Source: CAVRRZ01 sp963723745 (GTDB lineage Bacteria; Actinomycetota; Actinomycetes; Mycobacteriales; Geodermatophilaceae). Taken from it: a DNA stretch of 64,000 bases. Shown one piece after another: positions 47,563-57,021 of the stretch; within the stretch, counting starts at the first letter, position 1, and each line of letters starts with the position of its first letter. The notes beneath the pieces were generated by a model, which was given only the letters and a program-made list of their open reading frames with translations, was not told the origin of the DNA and made no database searches. The DNA is taken from NCBI GenBank assembly GCA_963723745.1, contig CAVRRZ010000003.1:124001-188000 (forward strand), given 5' to 3'. Made by a program: the position numbers and the translations under genes.

Positions 47563-48140
47563 GTTCGGTGCGCGGCCGGCGGATCGGTTCCCCGGCCGAC
47601 GGACGGCGCACCGCCCGGCCGCCGCGGACCACCGCCACCGGTCCGGTCCGGGGGCTGGCTCCGCGGCGGCCCGGGCAGCGCCGCTCGGTGCGCCGTCCGG
47701 CCCGCACGGCCGCGGCCGCGCCGCTCGCGCGTCGCCCGCTGTTCACCGGTCGCGCGGTGCTGCTCGGCGCGCTGGTCCTGCTGCTCGCGCTCACCCTCGC
47801 CGGCCCGATCCGTCAGTACCTGGCCGGTCAGGCCGAGCTGGTCCGGCTGGCAGCGGAGGGGGACGCGCTCGAGCAGCGCGCCGCCGACCTGCAGGAGCAG
47901 CTGGCCCGGCAGGCCGACCCGGACTGGATGCGGCGCGAGGCGAGGGAGCGGCTCACGTACGTCCTGCCCGGGGATCGCCTGGTGGTCGTGGTCGACGGCG
48001 AGACCCGCGGCGAGGAACCCGGTCCGCTCTCCCCGTTGCCCGGGTCGCAACCGGAACAGCCCTGGTACGAGGCGCTGCTCGACTCCGTCGCCGTGGCCGA
48101 CGGCGACCGTCCCGACCCCGACGCGGAACCGGCCGGATGA
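47559..48140 (+). CDS. FtsB/DivIC-type septum formation initiator
   Basis: 193 residues. A long basic, Pro/Arg-rich cytoplasmic N-terminus (about 1-60) precedes one transmembrane helix (AVLLGALVLLLALTLAGPIR) and a coiled coil (QAELVRLAAEGDALEQRAAD), then a short extracellular domain (DWMRREARERLTYVLPGD). This is the divisome protein that joins FtsL and FtsQ. Its tail is acidic and Pro-rich. Coupled to eno by ATGA and to the DUF501 gene by ATGA (48137-48140). Confidence 0.9.
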   Translation: MSSVRGRRIGSPADGRRTARPPRTTATGPVRGLAPRRPGQRRSVRRPARTAAAAPLARRPLFTGRAVLLGALVLLLALTLAGPIRQYLAGQAELVRLAAEGDALEQRAADLQEQLARQADPDWMRREARERLTYVLPGDRLVVVVDGETRGEEPGPLSPLPGSQPEQPWYEALLDSVAVADGDRPDPDAEPAG

Positions 48141-48640
48141 GAGAGCCGGTCACCGAGACCGACCGAGAGACCGTCGCGCGCCAGCTCGGCCGCCCGCCGC
48201 GAGCGCTGGTCGCCGTCGCCCACCGGTGCCCCTGCGGGCAACCCGACGTCGTCGAGACCGCGCCCCGCCTCGAGGACGGCACGCCCTTCCCGACCCTGTA
48301 CTACCTGACCTGCCCGCGGGCCACGGCGGCCGCGAGCCGGCTCGAAGCCGCCGGCCGGATGAAGGAGTGGCAGGCCGAGCTGGGCACGAACCCCGAACTC
48401 GCCGCCGCGTACCGCGCCGCCCACGAGCAGTACCTGGCCGAGCGCGACGCCCGTGACGTGCTGCCCACCCGCACGACCGCCGGTGGCATGCCCGACCGGG
48501 TCAAGTGCCTGCACGCGCTGGTCGCGCACGCCCTGGCAGCGGGCCCCGGCGTCAACCCGATCGGCGACCGGGCGGTCGCCGAGATGGGGGAGTGGTGGGC
48601 GGCCGGCCCCTGCGCCCAGCCGCCGGACGACGGCGCATGA
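48137..48640 (+). CDS. DUF501-family protein
   Basis: 167 residues. The family is defined by a conserved block beginning VAHRCPCGQPDVVETAPRL and TLYYLTCPRATAAASRLEA; GMPDRVKCLHALVAHALAAG and NPIGDRAV follow. Cys and His residues (CPCG, C in LTCP, KCLH) suggest metal binding. The function is unknown, but the gene is nearly always placed between ftsB and ppx in actinobacteria. Stop-start overlaps on both sides (48137-48140 and 48637-48640) show tight coupling. Confidence 0.92.
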   Translation: MREPVTETDRETVARQLGRPPRALVAVAHRCPCGQPDVVETAPRLEDGTPFPTLYYLTCPRATAAASRLEAAGRMKEWQAELGTNPELAAAYRAAHEQYLAERDARDVLPTRTTAGGMPDRVKCLHALVAHALAAGPGVNPIGDRAVAEMGEWWAAGPCAQPPDDGA

Positions 48641-49602
48641 CCACGCCCCCCGCCCAGCGAGTCGCCGCCATCGACTGCGGCACGAACTCCATCCGCCTGC
48701 TCGTCGCGGACGTCCCGCCCGAGGGGGCGCACACCGACGTGCTGCGCCGCATGGAGGTCGTCCGCCTGGGCGAGGGCGTCGACGCGACCGGGCGGCTCGC
48801 GCCGGCGGCGATCGAGCGCACCTGTGTGGTCCTGACCGAGTACGCGGCCGCCGCCCGCGACCTCGGTGCCGCCACCGTCCGCATGGTCGCCACGAGTGCG
48901 ACCCGCGACGCCGCCAACCGGGCCGACTTCGAGTCGATGGTGCAGGCCACGCTCGGCCGGCTGCCTGACGTCGTGACCGGCCGCGAGGAGGCCGAGCTCT
49001 CCTTCCGCGGGGCGACGGCCTCCCTGGCCGCCGCGGCCGCGGCCCACGGCGCCCCGCCACCCCTGGCGCCCTACCTGGTCGTGGACATCGGCGGCGGCTC
49101 CACCGAGTTCGTGCTGGGCGACGAGCGCGGCGTGCGGGCCGCCCGCTCGGTCGACGTCGGCTGCGTGCGGCTCACCGAGCGCCACCTGCACGACGATCCG
49201 CCCACCGCGGCGCAGATCGCCCGCGCCGACGCAGACATCCGCACCGCGCTCGCCGAGGTGGCCGCCGCCGTGCCGGTGGGGGAGGCGGCCACCCTCGTCG
49301 GGCTGGCCGGCTCGGTCACCACCGTCGCGGCGCTCGCCCTCGACCTGCCCGCCTACGACGCCGACGTCATCCACGGGTCGCGGATCCCGGTGGGCGACGT
49401 CCGCACCGTGACCGCCGACCTGCTCGCCGCCACCCGCGCGCAGCGCGCGGCCATGCCGGTCATGCACCCGGGCCGGGTCGACGTGATCGGCGCCGGCGCC
49501 CTCGTGCTGCGGGGGATCATGGACGAACTGGGCGTGGCCGAGGTCGTGGTCAGCGAGCACGACATCCTCGACGGCATCGCCCTCGGCCTGGCGCGGCGCT
49601 GA
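48637..49602 (+). CDS. ppx: Exopolyphosphatase / guanosine pentaphosphatase
   Basis: 321 residues, the short actinobacterial form without the C-terminal HD domain. ASKHA-fold phosphate-binding loops are VAAIDCGTNSIRLLVAD (N-terminal) and LVVDIGGGSTEFVLGDE; GLAGSVTTVAALAL and VIGAGALVLRGIMDELG follow. It removes phosphate from polyphosphate and/or pppGpp, linking to stringent control. Coupled to DUF501 by ATGA. It ends 1 nt from the stop of the convergent DUF4235 gene, with no room for a terminator. Confidence 0.93.
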   Translation: MTTPPAQRVAAIDCGTNSIRLLVADVPPEGAHTDVLRRMEVVRLGEGVDATGRLAPAAIERTCVVLTEYAAAARDLGAATVRMVATSATRDAANRADFESMVQATLGRLPDVVTGREEAELSFRGATASLAAAAAAHGAPPPLAPYLVVDIGGGSTEFVLGDERGVRAARSVDVGCVRLTERHLHDDPPTAAQIARADADIRTALAEVAAAVPVGEAATLVGLAGSVTTVAALALDLPAYDADVIHGSRIPVGDVRTVTADLLAATRAQRAAMPVMHPGRVDVIGAGALVLRGIMDELGVAEVVVSEHDILDGIALGLARR

Positions 49603-49603
49603 A

Positions 49604-49906
49604 TCAGAGGGCGGGGCCGCCACTCTCCAACCCGGGCGGCAGCTTGCCGGTGAGGCTCTTGTACGTCGCAGCGGCGCCGCGGGCGGCGGCCAGCCGACCG
49701 GCCGCGACGGCCACGCCCGACACCGCTGCCCAGGCCAGCGCCTCGCCCCACCCCGTGCCCGGCGCAGCCGGGTTCTTCGGTGGCGGATAGCCCCGCGCCG
49801 CGTACCAGGCGGTGTCGGCCAGCCTCCGGACGGCGATACCCGCCGGTGCCGCGAATCCGACGCCCAGGAGCTTCCACGACAACGGGGCCTTCTGCTTCTT
49901 CGCCAC
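49604..49906 (-). CDS. DUF4235-family small membrane protein
   Basis: 100 residues from the GTG at 49906. The sequence MAKKQKAPLSWKLLGVGFAA begins an amphipathic, weakly hydrophobic protein with two probable membrane segments (about 12-30 and 55-75) and the family's WxxA...YKSLTGKLPPG ending. Function unknown; common in actinobacteria. It is convergent and almost contiguous with ppx and divergent from the uracil-DNA glycosylase gene. Confidence 0.8.
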   Translation of the reverse strand: MAKKQKAPLSWKLLGVGFAAPAGIAVRRLADTAWYAARGYPPPKNPAAPGTGWGEALAWAAVSGVAVAAGRLAAARGAAATYKSLTGKLPPGLESGGPAL

Positions 49907-49951
49907 CCTGTGATCATGCCGCGCCGGCGAGTCCGCCGCCCCGCGGGAGCC

Positions 49952-50749
49952 ATGGCGATCGCTGCCGGAGCGGGATGGTGGACTGATCGGGTGCCCTCCG
50001 ACGCCGACGGCTTCCCGGTGACCCGCACGGCCGCCGGCGTCGTCCGCTCCGCCCGCGCGGCGCGGGACCTGGACGACCTCGACCGGCGGATCTGCGGCTG
50101 CTACGCCTGCCCACGGCTCGTGGCCTGGCGGGAGGAGGTCGCCCGGGTGAAGCGGGCGTCCTTCCGGCACGAGGAGTACTGGGGGCGACCCGTTCCGGGC
50201 CTCGGTCCCCAGGACGCCCCCATCGCCGTCGTCGGACTCGCCCCGGCCGCCCACGGCGGAAACCGCACCGGCCGGGTGTTCACCGGCGACCGCAGCGGCG
50301 ACTGGATCTTCGCCGCGCTCTGGCGCGCCGGGCTGGCCAACCAGCCGACGTCCACGCACATCGGCGACGGCCTGGAGCTCACCGGCGTCCGGGTGGCCGC
50401 CTCGGTGCGCTGCGCGCCGCCGGCGAACGCCCCCACCCCGGAGGAGCGGGACACCTGCTCGCCCTGGCTGGCCCGGGAGCTGGCGATGCTGCCGCGGCTG
50501 CGCGTCGCCGTCGTCCTCGGCGGCTTCGGGTGGACGGCGCTGTGGCCGGTGCTCTCCGGCGCCGGGTACGTGCTGCCCCGCCCCCGGCCGGCGTTCGGCC
50601 ACGGCGTGGAGGTGACGCTGGAGGGCCCGCGGGGTCCGCTGACCCTGCTGGGCTGCTACCACGTCAGCCAGCAGAACACCTTCACCGGCAAGCTCACCGA
50701 ACCCATGCTCGACGCCGTCCTCACCCGGGCCAGGGAGCTGGCCGGATAG
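49952..50749 (+). CDS. Family 5-type uracil-DNA glycosylase (iron-sulfur)
   Basis: About 265 residues; removes uracil and related deaminated bases from DNA, which matters in GC-rich genomes. Four Cys that would hold a 4Fe-4S cluster are present in CGCYACPRL (two), SVRCAPP and RDTC. The active-site loop reads VVGLAPAAHGGNRTGRVFTG, matching family 5 (UdgB), which lacks the usual Asp/Asn of other families. The C-terminal DNA-intercalation motif is CYHVSQQNTFTGKLT. The start is uncertain: the frame is open from 49910; I chose ATG 49952, and GTG 49991 is also possible. Confidence 0.9.
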   Translation: MAIAAGAGWWTDRVPSDADGFPVTRTAAGVVRSARAARDLDDLDRRICGCYACPRLVAWREEVARVKRASFRHEEYWGRPVPGLGPQDAPIAVVGLAPAAHGGNRTGRVFTGDRSGDWIFAALWRAGLANQPTSTHIGDGLELTGVRVAASVRCAPPANAPTPEERDTCSPWLARELAMLPRLRVAVVLGGFGWTALWPVLSGAGYVLPRPRPAFGHGVEVTLEGPRGPLTLLGCYHVSQQNTFTGKLTEPMLDAVLTRARELAG

Positions 50750-50774
50750 CGTCTGCGACCGCAGGCAGCAACCA

Positions 50775-50848
50775 GCCCCCGTAGCCCAATCGGCAGAGGC
50801 AGGCCCCTTAAAAGGGTTCCAGTGTCGGTTCGAATCCGACCGGGGGCA
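50775..50848 (+). tRNA. tRNA with UAA anticodon (nominally Leu) but a short variable loop
   Basis: Acceptor GCCCCCG (50775-50781) pairs with CGGGGGC (50841-50847), discriminator A. Anticodon stem GGCCC/GGGTT encloses CTTAAAA, so positions 34-36 are UAA. T-arm GTCGG-TTCGAAT-CCGAC. The variable region is only about five bases (CCAGT), class I, whereas leucine tRNAs are class II with a long variable arm. CCA is not encoded. It reads UUA, a rare codon here. A functional but atypical tRNA, or a tRNA-like gene with another charging identity, are both possible. Confidence 0.75.
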
Positions 50849-51007
50849 CGACGGCCCGGGGGAACGCGTTGCTCTCATCGGGTGACCGGTGCGACACGCC
50901 GGAACGTCCGGGGTGACCCGTGCGTTGACCTGACCGAGTGGAGTGCAGCAACGTGTACGCCACGAGTCGTACCCCATGACTACCGAAGTTCCCTCGAGGA
51001 GATGACG

Positions 51008-51833
51008 ATGCCCAGCAGCAACCCGGTGTTCGGCCGGGGCTTCGGCACCGCCGGAAACGGCCAGCAGTACGCGGGTTGGGGCACCTCCCCGCAGTCCGGC
51101 ACGCCGCAGCCCTACGGCGCCCCCACCCAGGACCCGTACGCCGCGCCGTCGCCGTACGCGGCCTCGACGACGCAGTACATGACGATGGACGACGTCGTCA
51201 CCAAGACGGGCCTGTCCTTCCTGGTGACCGTCGCGACCGCCGCCCTGGTCTGGGCCATGCCCGGTCAGGCCGCCTGGGGGCTGGCCCTGCCGGCCGTCCT
51301 CGTGGCCTTCGTGCTCGGGCTGGTCATCGCCTTCAAGCAGATCTCCAGCCCGATCGCCACGCTGTCCTACGGCGCGCTCTACGGTGTCGCCCTCGGCGCG
51401 ATCAGCGAGGCGTTCAACGACCTCTACCCGGGCATCGTCATCCAGGCGCTGATCGGCACCTTCGGCGTCTTCGCCGGCATGCTGGTCGTCTACAAGACCG
51501 GCGCCATCCGCGTCACGCCGAAGCTGACCCGCTGGGTCGTCGGCGCGCTGATCGGTGCGCTGGTGCTCATGGTGGTCAACTTCCTGGCCGCCTGGCTTCG
51601 GCGGCGGCGACGGCCTGGGCCTGCGCTCCGGCGGCCCGGTGGCGATCCTGTTCAGCCTCGTCGTGATCGGCATCGCGGCGTTCTCGCTGCTGCTCGACTT
51701 CGACATGGCCGACGAGGCGATCCGCCGCGGCGCCCCGGCGAAGTTCGCCTGGTTCATCGCCTTCGGCCTGCTGGTCACCGTGGTCTGGCTGTACATCGAG
51801 ATCCTGCGGCTGCTCAGCTACTTCCGCGAGTAA
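51008..51833 (+). CDS. Bax inhibitor-1/YccA-family membrane protein (one frameshift)
   Basis: About 275 residues. The N-terminus is a hydrophilic Gly/Gln/Tyr/Pro-rich segment (residues 1-55). About seven transmembrane helices follow (for example FLVTVATAALVWAMPGQAAW, YGALYGVALGAISEAF, LIGTFGVFAGMLVVYKTGAI). The last helices include FSLVVIGIAAFSLLLDFDMA and IRRGAPAKFAWFIAFGLLVT, with the conserved Asp pair (DFDMAD) of the BI-1 pore. ATG 51008 fits GAGGAG at 50996-51001 better than ATG 51002. A frameshift near 51595 separates the two parts. The family is linked to ion leak and stress survival; the exact role is unclear. Confidence 0.87.
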
Positions 51834-51851
51834 CCGCACCCGCGATCGACG

Positions 51852-51886
51852 AGGCCCCGGCCCCCGCGAGGGGGACCGGGGCCTTC
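51852..51886 (+). terminator. Intrinsic terminator after the BI-1 gene
   Basis: Hairpin AGGCCCCGG-CCCCC (51852-51865), loop GCGA, GGGGG-A-CCGGGGCCT (51870-51884) followed by TT. 14 pairs with one bulged A. It stands 18 nt after the stop, just ahead of repeat A copy 2. Confidence 0.85.
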
Positions 51887-51897
51887 GTCGTCCTCAG

Positions 51898-51974
51898 GAG
51901 TTGATCATCGTCCGCGTGCTCGGCAACTCGGCGTGTCCCGCTGTGTCCCGTGCAGGCGAACGATGATCGACAGT
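51898..51974. repeat. Palindromic intergenic repeat, family A, copy 2
   Basis: Arms GAGTTGATCATCGTCCGC (51898-51915) and the imperfect complement GCGAACGATGATCGAC (51956-51971) flank a GC-rich centre sharing GTGTCCCGC with the copy at 12964-13076. It lies between the convergent BI-1 and thiolase genes. One copy per convergent junction suggests a bidirectional terminator. Confidence 0.7.
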
Positions 51975-51985
51975 GGACGGGCGGA

Positions 51986-53220
<1,235 letters not shown>

Positions 53221-53307
53221 TGCGGTCCTCCACGATGAGGCGGTCCGCGTGGTCGCCGGACGTCGAACCTACTCCCGAGTAGCCGCCCTGCGCGGTACGG
53301 CGCGGAC

Positions 53308-54334
53308 TCAGCCCGCGATGGGCGTCCTCGGCGGCCTCCTCGGCCTGCTCGGGCGTCGGGATCCCGGTGGGCCGGCGGCGCAGCAGCTGCGCCCACGGCC
53401 CGCGCGGACCGGTGTCCGATCCGCGCACCTCGGTCGGCGCGCACCTCGGTTCCCGGGCGGCTCGCGGCCCGTGCGGCCGCCGTGGCGACCGGGCGGACGA
53501 TCTCGCGTCGCCGGTCGGGCGCAGGCCGCGGTCGGCGGCCGCCGGCCACACGCCGAGGGCGTCGGCCACGGACGGCAGGAGCACCGCGGCGGCCGCCGCG
53601 TAGCCCGCCGCGCTGGGGTGGAACTCGTCGGCGCTGAACAGCGTGCGGTCGGTGGCGAACGTGCGGCCCGAGCACCGAGCCGAGGGAGACGGTGCGGCCG
53701 CCGGCCTCGACGACCGCGATCGTCTGCGCGGCGGCCATCTGCCGGCTCCAGCGGCGGGCCATCGTGCGCAGCGGCTGGGCGATCGGCCGGATGGTGCCGA
53801 GGTCGGGGCAGGTGCCGACGACGACCTCGGCGCCGGCGTCGGTGAGCCGGCGCACGGCGTCCGCGAGGTGGCGGACCGAGTCGGCCGGCCGGTACCGGCT
53901 GGTGACGTCGTTCGCGCCGATCATGATCAGCGCGACGTCGGGGGGCTCGGCCAGTGCCTGCTCGACCTGCTCGTCGAGCCTGCGGGAGACCGCGCCGGAC
54001 ACGGCCAGGCGGACCAGCCGGATCGGCGCTCGGCCAGCTCGGCCAGCGCGGCGGCGAGCAGGACACCGGGGGTCTCGGCGGCCCGTTCCACGCCCAGCCC
54101 CACGGCGCTCGAGTCGCCGAGGACGGCGAAGGTCAGCGGCCTGCCGTGGCCGCGCCCGTAGATGCCGTCACCGGACGGTGGGTCAGGGGTGGTGGCGCGG
54201 GACTCCACGTGCCTGCGGGCGGCCCGGGCCTCCTGCTTGAGCAGGGCGAGGAAGGCGGCACCGGCCAGCCCGACCCCGCCGCCGCCGAATGCGGCCCCGG
54301 CTGCCAGCCGTCGTGCCGTCGCTGCCCGCGTCAC
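53308..54334 (-). CDS. SGNH/GDSL-type hydrolase (multiple frameshifts)
   Basis: About 340 residues if joined. GTG start at 54334; an N-terminal membrane or signal segment (LAAGAAFGGGGVGLAGAAFL), then the SGNH blocks: LTFAVLGDSSAVGLGVE (block I, catalytic Ser), DVALIMIGANDVTSRYRPAD (block III, Gly/Asn) and DEFHPSAAGYAAAAAV (block V, Asp and His). These enzymes are esterases or acetylhydrolases, often acting on cell-envelope glycans. Frame changes occur near 54025, 53660 and in the last ~100 codons, so the C-terminus is uncertain; the end at 53308 (PIAG stop) is my best estimate. Confidence 0.78.
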
Positions 54335-54453
54335 CTCGTCCTCCGTCCCCGTTTCGTTCCCCCACGGTCTCGTCGTCGGCCGCCGCCATGGTCGGCGTCC
54401 CGCGAGGTTATCGGGCCGTACCGTTTCGCACGTGTGCCCCATCCCCCTCCGGT

Positions 54454-55786
54454 GTGACGCAGACCACCGACGGCGACGACCGTGCCCGGCTGATCGTCGA
54501 CGTCCTCGTGGACGCCTTCGCCGACCTGATGGCGGCCGACGCCGGACGCCTTCCGCACCAAGTTCCGCAAGATGGCGGCCGACCCGTTCGCGTTCTACCG
54601 CGGCAGCGCCTGCCTGTTCTACGCCGACATGGCGACGATGCGAGGACCGTTGGTGCGACGAGCGGACGTCGCGCGTGTGGATCCACGGTGACCTGCACGC
54701 CGAGAACTTCGGCACCTACATGGACTCCACCGGCCGGATCGTCTTCGACGTCAACGACTTCGACGAGGCCTACCTCGGGCACGTCAGCTGGGACCTGCGC
54801 CGGTTCGTGGCGAGCTTCGCACTGATGTCGTGGCGCAAGGCCTTCCCGGACGAGGTGATCAGCGAGCTGCTCGGGGTCTACCTCGCCGCGTGGCTGGACC
54901 AGGTGGAGGCGTTCACCCGCTCCGACGCCGACCGCGACTGGGCGCTCACCGTCGGCACAACACCGAGGGTGCGGTGCACCAGCTCGATCCTCGAGACGGC
55001 GACCCGCACCCGGCTCGGGCTGCTCCAGCGGATCGACGGTCGTCGAGGGCTTCCACCGCCGGTTCGCCGACCTGCCGCGCAACCGCCGGCTCGAGGACGC
55101 CGAGCGCGAGGAGGTGCTCGAGGCGCTCGACCGGTACAAGGAGACGCTGCCGCCGAAACCCTGGCGGCGCGAGGTCGCCTACGAGGTGAAGGACGTCATC
55201 GCCACCGGCGGGTTCGGCATCGGCAGCGCCGGTCTGCCGGCCTACAACGTGCTGCTCGAGGGCTACGACGAGGCGCTGGAGAACGACGTCGTCCTGTCGA
55301 TCAAGCAGGGCAACGTGCCCGCGCCCAGCCGGATCGTCACCGACTCCGAGATCCGCGAGTACTTCGACCACGAAGGGCACCGGACGGCGGTCAGCCAGCG
55401 CGCGCTGCAGTCGCACGCCTCCCAGTTCCTGGGCCACACCGACGATCCGCGGCACGGGGTACGTCGTCGCCGAGCTCTCTCCCTACGAGCTCGATATCGA
55501 CTGGGACGACCTCACCGAGCCCGACGACATCCGGCCGGTGCTCGAGCAGCTGGGTCGGGCGACGGCGAAGCTGCACTGCGTGGGCGACGCGGACAGCGAC
55601 CACACGCTGGTCCCGTTCCAGATGGAGGAGGCGATCACCGACGATGATCGGTGGACCGGCGGCAGGAGTTCGTCGCCGACCTCGTGCGAGTTCGCGCACG
55701 CCTACGCCGCGCGGACCCAGCAGGACTTCCGGCTCTTCGTCGACGCCTTCCGTGCTGGGCAGATCCCCGGTATCGCCTCGACCTGA
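54454..55786 (+). CDS. DUF2252-family protein (multiple frameshifts)
   Basis: About 443 residues reconstructed. GTG start at 54454 (MTQTTDGDDRARLIVDVLVD). DUF2252 features are FRKMAADPFAFYRGSACLFY, VWIHGDLHAENFGTYMDSTG, VFDVNDFDEAYLGHVSWDLR and VLSIKQGNVPAPSRI; these resemble the HGD..N and D.D catalytic pattern of the kinase/phosphotransferase fold. Substrate unknown. Frame changes near 54545, 54640, 55035, 55455 and 55655 break it while conservation continues. Divergent from the SGNH gene; the 119-nt gap must hold both promoters. Followed by palindromic repeat C. Confidence 0.85.
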
Positions 55787-55797
55787 CCCCAGGCAAT

Positions 55798-55845
55798 GGA
55801 AGCTTTACCCCCGTTCCGGGGCGCCGGACCGGGGGTAAAGCTTCC
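55798..55845. repeat. Palindromic intergenic repeat, family C, copy 2
   Basis: Perfect 15-bp arms (GGAAGCTTTACCCCC at 55798-55812; complement at 55831-55845) around an 18-nt loop that itself nearly pairs. It lies 11 nt after the DUF2252 stop, so it probably terminates that gene. Arms and loop are nearly identical to copy 3 at 56958-57018, in the same orientation. Confidence 0.85.
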
Positions 55846-55897
55846 GATACCTCGCTTCACGGCACTGGCCGGTGCCGGCCCATCTCGCTCGGCTCTG

Positions 55898-56353
55898 ATG
55901 GAACGTGTGGTCCAGGGATGCACCCAAGGGACGGGAAGGGGAGGAACGGGGACGGAAACGGTCGAGGAGCGACGTGGGCTCGAGTGGTCGCATGTCTACC
56001 TCTACGACGACGGGGCGTCCGAGGACACCACCAACGACTTCGATCCCACGGCCCAGGTCGTCTACTCCACCGAGAGCGCTCTCATCGTGCGCGGTCTGCC
56101 AGATGCGGAGGGCGACGTCGTCCTCACGATCGCCGTCGATGAGACCCCGGACCTGGGCCTGACCCCGGTCCTGCTCGCGGTCGGACGGTTCGTGGCGCCC
56201 TCGGGCCGCCTTGTCGCACGCACGTCGTCGTGGGACGAGCCGATCAGGCTGACCACTCCGCCTGGCGACTACGACTTCCGGGTCCATGCGGACGACGACA
56301 CCTGGCCGCAGCGCCTCACGATTCAGTTGTCCGGTCAGCCATCGGATCGGTAG
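55898..56353 (+). CDS. Hypothetical acidic protein beside a toxin-antitoxin pair
   Basis: About 151 residues from the ATG at 55898. I do not recognise it. It is acidic and beta-rich (RGLEWSHVYLYDDGASEDTT, ESALIVRGLPDAEGDVVLTI, LLAVGRFVAPSGRLVARTSS, PPGDYDFRVHADDDTWPQRL), with no signal peptide or membrane segment. It superficially resembles small immunity- or competence-inhibitor-type beta-sandwich proteins, but I cannot name a family. Its end overlaps the convergent relE end by 19 nt (56335-56353). Together with the toxin-antitoxin pair it is bracketed by two repeat C copies, suggesting a small accessory insertion. Confidence 0.55.
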   Translation: MERVVQGCTQGTGRGGTGTETVEERRGLEWSHVYLYDDGASEDTTNDFDPTAQVVYSTESALIVRGLPDAEGDVVLTIAVDETPDLGLTPVLLAVGRFVAPSGRLVARTSSWDEPIRLTTPPGDYDFRVHADDDTWPQRLTIQLSGQPSDR

Positions 56354-56622
56354 ACATCGCGGCGATGCGCGACGTCGACGACCGTGACCGTCCGGGTGTC
56401 GTCGGCGATGCGGTAGATGACTCGGTACGTCCCGCGGCGTGCGCTGTGCCGGTCATCGAGGGGCGCGCGCAGCCGCTTGCCGACGCGATGCGGGTTCTCG
56501 AGCAGCGGGCCGACGATGAACTCGTACGCCGCGAAAGCGACGGCTTCGGGGAGGTTCTCCGTGAGCTGCCGGCGCGCTGTGGGCGTGATGGTCAGGGAGA
56601 ACGGTTCAAGCGCATCGGTCAC
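56335..56622 (-). CDS. RelE/ParE-superfamily toxin
   Basis: 95 residues, the usual size. Compact RelE fold: helices (TPTARRQLTENLPEAVAFAA, FIVGPLLENPHRVGKRL) then the beta-sheet core RRGTYRVIYRIADDTRTVTV and VVDVAHRRDVYR. The basic residues in LRAPLDDRHSARRGTYRV and the C-terminal HRRDVYR are typical of ribosome-dependent mRNA endonucleases of the RelE type. Translationally coupled to the upstream antitoxin (ATGA, 56619-56622). Confidence 0.9.
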   Translation of the reverse strand: MTDALEPFSLTITPTARRQLTENLPEAVAFAAYEFIVGPLLENPHRVGKRLRAPLDDRHSARRGTYRVIYRIADDTRTVTVVDVAHRRDVYRSDG

Positions 56623-56903
56623 GGACGGAGCCCGCGCCGCCGTTCCATGGCTACGTCGAGTTGCTTCCGTGTCTCGACCTCACCCCGGGCCAGTTCGGCC
56701 TCGGAGGCGTGCAGCCGCCGCATCGAGTCCGCGTCGGAGAGGATCTCGATCGTCTCTTCCAGGGAATCCAGGTCTGCCTGGGCGATGAGCACGGCGGACG
56801 GTTTGCCGTGAACGGTCACGTGGACGCGTTCGTGTTGCCCGTTGACGCGCGCGATCAGCTGGGAGAGATGAGCCTTCACGTCGGCCAGGGACATGGTCGC
56901 CAT
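56619..56903 (-). CDS. Phd/YefM-family antitoxin
   Basis: About 94 residues from the ATG at 56903; ATG 56909 and 56894 are alternatives. The Phd/YefM DNA-binding N-terminus reads MSLADVKAHLSQLIARVNGQ then HERVHVTVHGKPSAVLIAQA; the C-terminal helical region (DLDSLEETIEILSDADSMRR, LHASEAELARGE) neutralises the toxin. Directly upstream of the toxin, overlapping ATGA. A perfect palindrome at 56904-56919 abuts the start and should be its autoregulatory operator. Confidence 0.9.
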   Translation of the reverse strand: MATMSLADVKAHLSQLIARVNGQHERVHVTVHGKPSAVLIAQADLDSLEETIEILSDADSMRRLHASEAELARGEVETRKQLDVAMERRRGLRP

Positions 56904-56919
56904 GGTCATAAGTATGACC
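56904..56919. promoter_or_regulatory. Toxin-antitoxin autoregulatory operator
   Basis: GGTCATAAGTATGACC is a perfect palindrome (7-bp arms, 2-nt centre) directly upstream of the antitoxin ATG and overlapping the alternative start at 56909. Its AT-rich centre stands out in GC-rich DNA. Placement and form fit YefM/Phd operators. Confidence 0.75.
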
Positions 56920-56957
56920 AAAAATGGTGCCGCCGTCCAGCGCTCTCGACTGGCCTC

Positions 56958-57018
56958 AGGCATCGGAAGCTTTACCCCCGTTCCGGGGCGTCGGACCGGG
57001 GTAAAGCTTCCGATGCCT
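56958..57018. repeat. Palindromic intergenic repeat, family C, copy 3
   Basis: Perfect 21-bp arms (56958-56978 with 56998-57018) around a 19-nt loop. It is 4 nt from the stop of the minus-strand VWA gene, so it probably terminates that gene, and about 50 nt upstream of the toxin-antitoxin start. Nearly identical to 55798-55845. Confidence 0.88.
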
Positions 57019-57021
57019 CGG

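Noticed and set aside
55787..57021. Insertion sequence or transposon bounded by repeat C
   Set aside because: No transposase, the repeats are in direct orientation and each lies at a gene end as a terminator would; a third related copy stands alone at 1921.
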